A stretch of DNA of 64,000 bases from Pedobacter helvus (GTDB lineage Bacteria > Bacteroidota > Bacteroidia > Sphingobacteriales > Sphingobacteriaceae), in the NCBI RefSeq assembly GCF_005925325.1, contig NZ_SRMP01000008.1, forward strand, positions 44,676 through 108,675. The letters run 5' to 3'. Positions 60,596 through 64,000 of this stretch are shown in pieces. Below the pieces are notes generated by a model. The model did not search any database. It was not told where the DNA came from and was given only the letters and a program-made list of their open reading frames with translations. A program made the position numbers and the translations under genes. Each line of letters starts with the position of its first letter. The first letter of the stretch is position 1.

Positions 60596-60970
60596 ATGAA
60601 AACTCATTTTAAATTTTTAACCATCTTATTTATGCTACCTCTTGTATTCTTAGCATGTAGCAAAGATGATGATCCAGCTGATAATGACTTATTTGTAGGA
60701 ACTTATAACGGGAGCATTAGCTATACTAGTGGAAGCACTTCAACTCGTACGGAAACTGGAAAAGTAACCGTGGTAAAAGCCGGGAACAATTATGACTTCA
60801 AATTTTCTGACGGCATTCCAGATTTAAATGGAGTAGAGTTTAACCGAAATGAAAACGAAGCTATTTCAATCGGTAGCGACGGGACTAAATATATTAAAAT
60901 TACGGCTAGAGAATTAACAATTGGCTTTCTAAAAGATGGTGCAACTTGGACAGCTGACTGTGATCGCTAA
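60596..60970 (+). CDS. small hypothetical lipoprotein
   Basis: The protein has 124 residues. Lipobox VFLAC with the lipidated Cys at about 21, then SKDDDPADNDLF and a beta-rich domain with repeated TGKVTVVKAGNNYDFKF strands. I do not recognise the family. Own terminator. Confidence 0.7.
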   Translation: MKTHFKFLTILFMLPLVFLACSKDDDPADNDLFVGTYNGSISYTSGSTSTRTETGKVTVVKAGNNYDFKFSDGIPDLNGVEFNRNENEAISIGSDGTKYIKITARELTIGFLKDGATWTADCDR

Positions 60971-60990
60971 ATATCGTTAACGGCATATCA

Positions 60991-61020
60991 AGCGCAACCT
61001 TAAAAGTTGCGCTTTTTTTA
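60991..61020 (+). terminator. Rho-independent terminator
   Basis: AGCGCAAC/GTTGCGCT stem (8 bp) with T8 tail. Confidence 0.88.
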
Positions 61021-61101
61021 TGTAAAAACAGACCCAAAGAAAACATTTGTAGGAAAGTAAATGATTAGTTTTGTGGATAAAATGAAACTAGCTATACAAA
61101 T

Positions 61102-62013
61102 ATGAGCAGTTCAAACAAACCTCTGCTCAACTTTTTATCGGGAATTACTTTCGTGATTTTATGGGCCTCAGCGTCTTCTGCTACGAAAATAGGTCTCCAT
61201 TCCGTACAGCCTCTGGTACTATCTATTCCTCGCTTCATATTAGCTTCAACATTGATGCTGGGTATCGCCCATTTATTTATGAAGCAATCTGTGCCAACAA
61301 CTAAAACTGCTTGGAAAAAAATAGCCATTTATGGGTTCTTCAATGTTGGTTTATACCTCGGATTGTATGTAGTTGCAATGAAAGAAGTTTCAGCGGGTTT
61401 AGGTTCATTGTTTATTGCCATTAACCCGGTACTCATCATGCTGATCAGTAGCATTTGGTTTCGCCAACCCTTAAAATTGGCTACTGTACTCAGCTTTGCA
61501 CTCTGTATGGTGGGTATGCTAATAGCCGCCTATCCCTTGTTAGATGGTAGCCACGCCAGTGTACTAGGTTTATGTTTATTACTCTTATGCAACATCTCTT
61601 ATTCTGTCGGAGCCATTTATTTTTCTAAGCAAAACTGGGAAGGCATGCACATCCTCACCATAAACGGCTGGCAAACATTATTCGGATGTTTATTCTTGCT
61701 ACCCTTTGCCATTTATTTTTACCATCCAGAATTGAATAATTTTGACCTCAGTTTTTTAGGATCAGTAGTTTGGCTGGCTGTTCCGGCTTCTATTATTGCC
61801 TCACTATTGTGGATGTCCTTACTTCGAGACAATCCAACTAAAGCATCTGCATGGTTATTCTTATGTCCTATTGCAGGTTTTACCATTGCCTCGATAATTA
61901 TGAAGGAGCCACTTACCTGGTACACTTTAGCAGGTGTAATTTTGGTAATCGTTGGTCTTTACATTGTCCAACAAATGAAAACCCCAACAAACGCTAAAGT
62001 TGGTAAAAGTTAG
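61102..62013 (+). CDS. EamA/DMT-family transporter
   Basis: The protein has 303 residues and ten helices in two EamA repeats (about 10-135 and 155-290). The EamA boxes are LGSLFIAINPVLIMLISSIWFRQPL and ASAWLFLCPIAGFTIASIIMKEPLTWYTLAGVILVIVGLY. It differs from the 31056-32042 protein and is not a close paralogue. Metabolite exporter of unknown substrate. Confidence 0.9.
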   Translation: MSSSNKPLLNFLSGITFVILWASASSATKIGLHSVQPLVLSIPRFILASTLMLGIAHLFMKQSVPTTKTAWKKIAIYGFFNVGLYLGLYVVAMKEVSAGLGSLFIAINPVLIMLISSIWFRQPLKLATVLSFALCMVGMLIAAYPLLDGSHASVLGLCLLLLCNISYSVGAIYFSKQNWEGMHILTINGWQTLFGCLFLLPFAIYFYHPELNNFDLSFLGSVVWLAVPASIIASLLWMSLLRDNPTKASAWLFLCPIAGFTIASIIMKEPLTWYTLAGVILVIVGLYIVQQMKTPTNAKVGKS

Positions 62014-62390
62014 TTTGATGTATTTTCTTGGGATCACTCATTACCAATTTGTAGCTTTTCTTTGTAAAACGCACCTGTAACATAGATGCATTAAGATCGA
62101 ATAGGTCTATCCCGATCTTTGAAAAGAGCTTTATCTGATTTTAAATACCGCAGTAATTAATATTTCTTTAGCAAGTGCGTCGCTTAAATTCAGTAAGCTT
62201 AGGTTTTCAAACTGCGTGAACTGTAAGCCGAATTCCAAAGTTCAACTTCATCACCTCTTTGGAACTACTTAGCAACCACAAATCTGTACAAAAAAGGGTT
62301 GTGATTAGTCTTTTCCTTTTAAAAAACTAATCACAACCCTAAGTTCTAAAGGCTTATGTTTTTATTGCCTTTATCTCTATACTTTCTTTC
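62014..62390. other. 377-base spacer, no confident gene; contains terminator
   Basis: The spacer between the convergent EamA and OmpA genes. A minus-strand open stretch (about 61997-62160) with codon-like content (SMLQVRFTKKSYKLVMSDPK) has no start and an in-frame stop; it may be a decayed fragment. The stronger feature is the terminator at 62291-62339. Confidence 0.5.
62291..62339 (-). terminator. Rho-independent terminator of the OmpA-type gene
   Basis: GGGTTGTGATTAGT/ACTAATCACAACCC is a perfect 14-bp stem with a 16-base loop and T run on the minus strand, 52 bases past the stop. Confidence 0.92.
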
Positions 62391-64000
62391 CTATTGTTTC
62401 ACGATCCTGAACTCGGTCCTCCTGTTGAGCTGGTGGTCTGCCTCGCTGCACTTCACACCGTTGGTACATCGGTTCACCGGAACGCTCTCCCCATAGCCCC
62501 TGGCCGTGATCCTGCTCTTGTCTATCCCCCTGTCTATGATGTACTGCACCGCCGAGTTGGCCCTGCGCTGCGACAGCCACTGGTTGTACTGGTCGTTGCC
62601 CCTGCTGTCGGTGTGCGAGCCCAGCTCGATCCAGATCGTTGGGTTCTCCCTCATGATTGCTACCAGCTTGTCCAGCTCTACAGCGGCATCCTTCCTGATG
62701 TTCGCCTTGTCAAAATCGTAATAGATGTTCTCGATACGGATCGGTCTGTCGATCACGATCGGCGTAAGGTAGAGCGACCGTTCGATCGGGGCGGCACTCT
62801 TCAGCCCCTTTGTGGTAATGTCCGCCCTATCGCTCCTGAAGTTCGTCCTTTCGGCAAGCAGCTGGTAATCGGAGTTCTCATCCAGGTCGAACCTGAACCT
62901 GCCTTCCCCGTCGGTCTGCACCATCACCGGGGTCCCATCAGCCCTGCCCAGGGTAACCACCGCGTCCGGCAGCGGCATATTGGTCTCTTTGTTGAACACC
63001 CTGCCCTGTACCAGCAGCTTCAGCCGCTCACGCTCGATGAAGCTGTAGATGTCGTCCTGCCCAAGGCCACCGTCCCTGTTCGAGGCGAAATAGCCCTCCA
63101 GCCTGCCCGTAGGGCGGAACGCGAAGTCGTCCTGCGGCGAGTTGATCGGATAGCCCAGGTTCTCGATGCCCGAAGGGCCGCCGCTGCCCATCTTTGCCCT
63201 GTGGATGTCCAGGCCGCCCATGCCGATACCGCTATCGGTAGAGAAGTAAAGGTAGCCATCATGAACCACCGGCGAACGCTCGTTGCCCGCAGAGTTCACC
63301 GCCGCAAGGTTAGTTGCCTCTCCCCATTTGCCATCACCTGTACGTTCACAGAAATAAATATCCGTACCGCCCTTTCCACCCGGCTTGTTGGAAACGAAGA
63401 ACAGCGTCTTCCCATCGGCGCTCAGAAAAGGATCCCCCACCGACCATTCCTGTACGCTGTTGTAGCGGAAGGCCTCCGGTTCCGACCAGGTATCTCCTTC
63501 CCTGCGGCTGCCATAGATCTCTATATTGATCGTGCTCGGTGCGCCCTTGACCCTATCCATATTCTTTGGGATACGGGTCAGGGTAAAGTACATCTCCCTT
63601 TCATCGGCACTGAACGTTGGCGAGCCCACGTGGTAGTCCGAGCCGGTCCTCATCGCAAAGGGTACGATACCGCCCCCCTCCCCCTGCCGCTGGTAGATCC
63701 GCAGGTAGCCGTTGCCGCTCCAGCCGTAGGTATCCCTGTCGGGCATCCTGCTGCCGTCGAACTTCAGGAACGGCCTTGACCCACCGGCCTTGCCCGCTCC
63801 CCCAGCTGTCCTGTCGGAGGTGAACAGCAGCCCACTGCCATAGGGTACCGGGGCCCAGTCGGACTGCGCACTATTCAGCGCTTTCTCGTTCGTTATGCTT
63901 ACCGTTTTGGGGCTGCGCATCCACTTCACCGCGGAATCGCAGGAGTTTTTCCAGTTGGCTATCTGCGTCAATTGCTCTGGGCCTGCATCTTTCAACGACT
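62391..64000 (-). CDS. PD40-repeat/OmpA-family outer-membrane protein, C-terminal part, GC-rich
   Basis: The gene runs off the right edge; about 536 codons are inside, ending at 62391. The visible part has PD40/TolB-like repeats (SPTFSADEREMYFT, DPFLSADGKTLFFVSNK, GGTDIYFCE, YASNRDGGLGQDDIYSF), then a carboxypeptidase-like regulatory domain (LVQGRVFNKETNMPLPDAVV), then an OmpA peptidoglycan-binding domain with YYDFDKANIRKDAAVELDK, GSHTDSRGNDQYNQWLS and GYGESVP. Such layouts (PorE/PorP partners) serve in T9SS or envelope anchoring. Its codons are strongly GC-rich compared with the rest of the window; the first TTG-like start inside the window is not the true start. Confidence 0.88.
   Translation of the reverse strand, partial: SLKDAGPEQLTQIANWKNSCDSAVKWMRSPKTVSITNEKALNSAQSDWAPVPYGSGLLFTSDRTAGGAGKAGGSRPFLKFDGSRMPDRDTYGWSGNGYLRIYQRQGEGGGIVPFAMRTGSDYHVGSPTFSADEREMYFTLTRIPKNMDRVKGAPSTINIEIYGSRREGDTWSEPEAFRYNSVQEWSVGDPFLSADGKTLFFVSNKPGGKGGTDIYFCERTGDGKWGEATNLAAVNSAGNERSPVVHDGYLYFSTDSGIGMGGLDIHRAKMGSGGPSGIENLGYPINSPQDDFAFRPTGRLEGYFASNRDGGLGQDDIYSFIERERLKLLVQGRVFNKETNMPLPDAVVTLGRADGTPVMVQTDGEGRFRFDLDENSDYQLLAERTNFRSDRADITTKGLKSAAPIERSLYLTPIVIDRPIRIENIYYDFDKANIRKDAAVELDKLVAIMRENPTIWIELGSHTDSRGNDQYNQWLSQRRANSAVQYIIDRGIDKSRITARGYGESVPVNRCTNGVKCSEADHQLNRRTEFRIVKQ

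Noticed and set aside
61997..62160. Minus-strand open stretch after the EamA gene
   Set aside because: No start codon and overlap with the EamA 3' end; at best a decayed gene tail.
62394..63779. 461-residue plus-strand open frame opposite the OmpA-type gene
   Set aside because: Composition-driven: GC-rich codons on the minus strand leave few stops on the plus strand. The protein reads as low-complexity Arg/Pro/Val and the minus strand has clear PD40 and OmpA motifs.
1..64000. CRISPR arrays, rRNA, tRNA, phage modules
   Set aside because: No regularly spaced direct repeats, no tRNA cloverleaf or rRNA sequence and no capsid, tail or integrase genes were recognised in the window.

Overview
The window looks like chromosome of a Bacteroidota bacterium, most likely Sphingobacteriaceae and Pedobacter-like. 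The evidence is the gliding/secretion ABC genes gldA, gldF and gldG beside dnaN, many small outer-membrane beta-barrel proteins, NamZ (DUF1343), DUF5723, a LytTR two-component pair, TAnnTTTG-type promoters, low GC and many short intergenic repeats. No rRNA, tRNA, CRISPR array or prophage was seen.

Layout. 1-11.3 kb: the start of an M20 peptidase, a secreted zinc phospholipase C/S1-P1-like protein, DedA, dnaN, gldF-gldG, four small beta-barrel genes in a row, gldA, a glycerophosphodiesterase lipoprotein and a patatin. 11.7-17.4 kb: glyS, arsC, a C40 peptidase, a cation/proton antiporter and GtrA. 17.6-27.4 kb: a phenylalanine/tyrosine degradation region (aromatic amino acid hydroxylase, flavin reductase-like protein, fumarylacetoacetase, homogentisate dioxygenase, 4-hydroxyphenylpyruvate dioxygenase, plus a 38-residue membrane protein). 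27.5-41.6 kb: membrane proteins, transporters, a NatAB-type ABC pair, OsmC, Ppx/GppA, a LolC/E-like permease, NamZ and Pcm. 41.8-50.5 kb: priA, DUF423, DUF3352-like, DUF5723, tsaB and the rpmH-rnpA-yidD operon. 50.7-54.6 kb: an IS110-family element just downstream of a LiaF-like/histidine kinase/LytTR operon. 54.8-62 kb: ChaN, a TonB-dependent receptor, a GAF histidine kinase, an SDR and an EamA transporter. 62.4-64 kb: the 3' part of a strikingly GC-rich PD40/OmpA-type gene that runs off the window.

The most interesting object is the IS110-family element (about 50691-52012). Its 290-bp 5' non-coding region folds into two stem-loops, and four short segments in them match, in the strand polarity expected of a bridge RNA, the left flank, right flank, right end and left end of the element. 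All four converge on a shared AT core. Removing the element joins the LytTR gene to an intact Rho-independent terminator, which independently supports the predicted ends. The transposase reading frame is broken by one base in a run of six A residues.

Other points of interest are a dispersed ~70-bp repeat family, several hairpin repeats used as intergenic spacers, a likely frameshifted membrane gene at 36.4 kb, and tandemly duplicated beta-barrel genes carrying near-identical terminators between gldFG and gldA.
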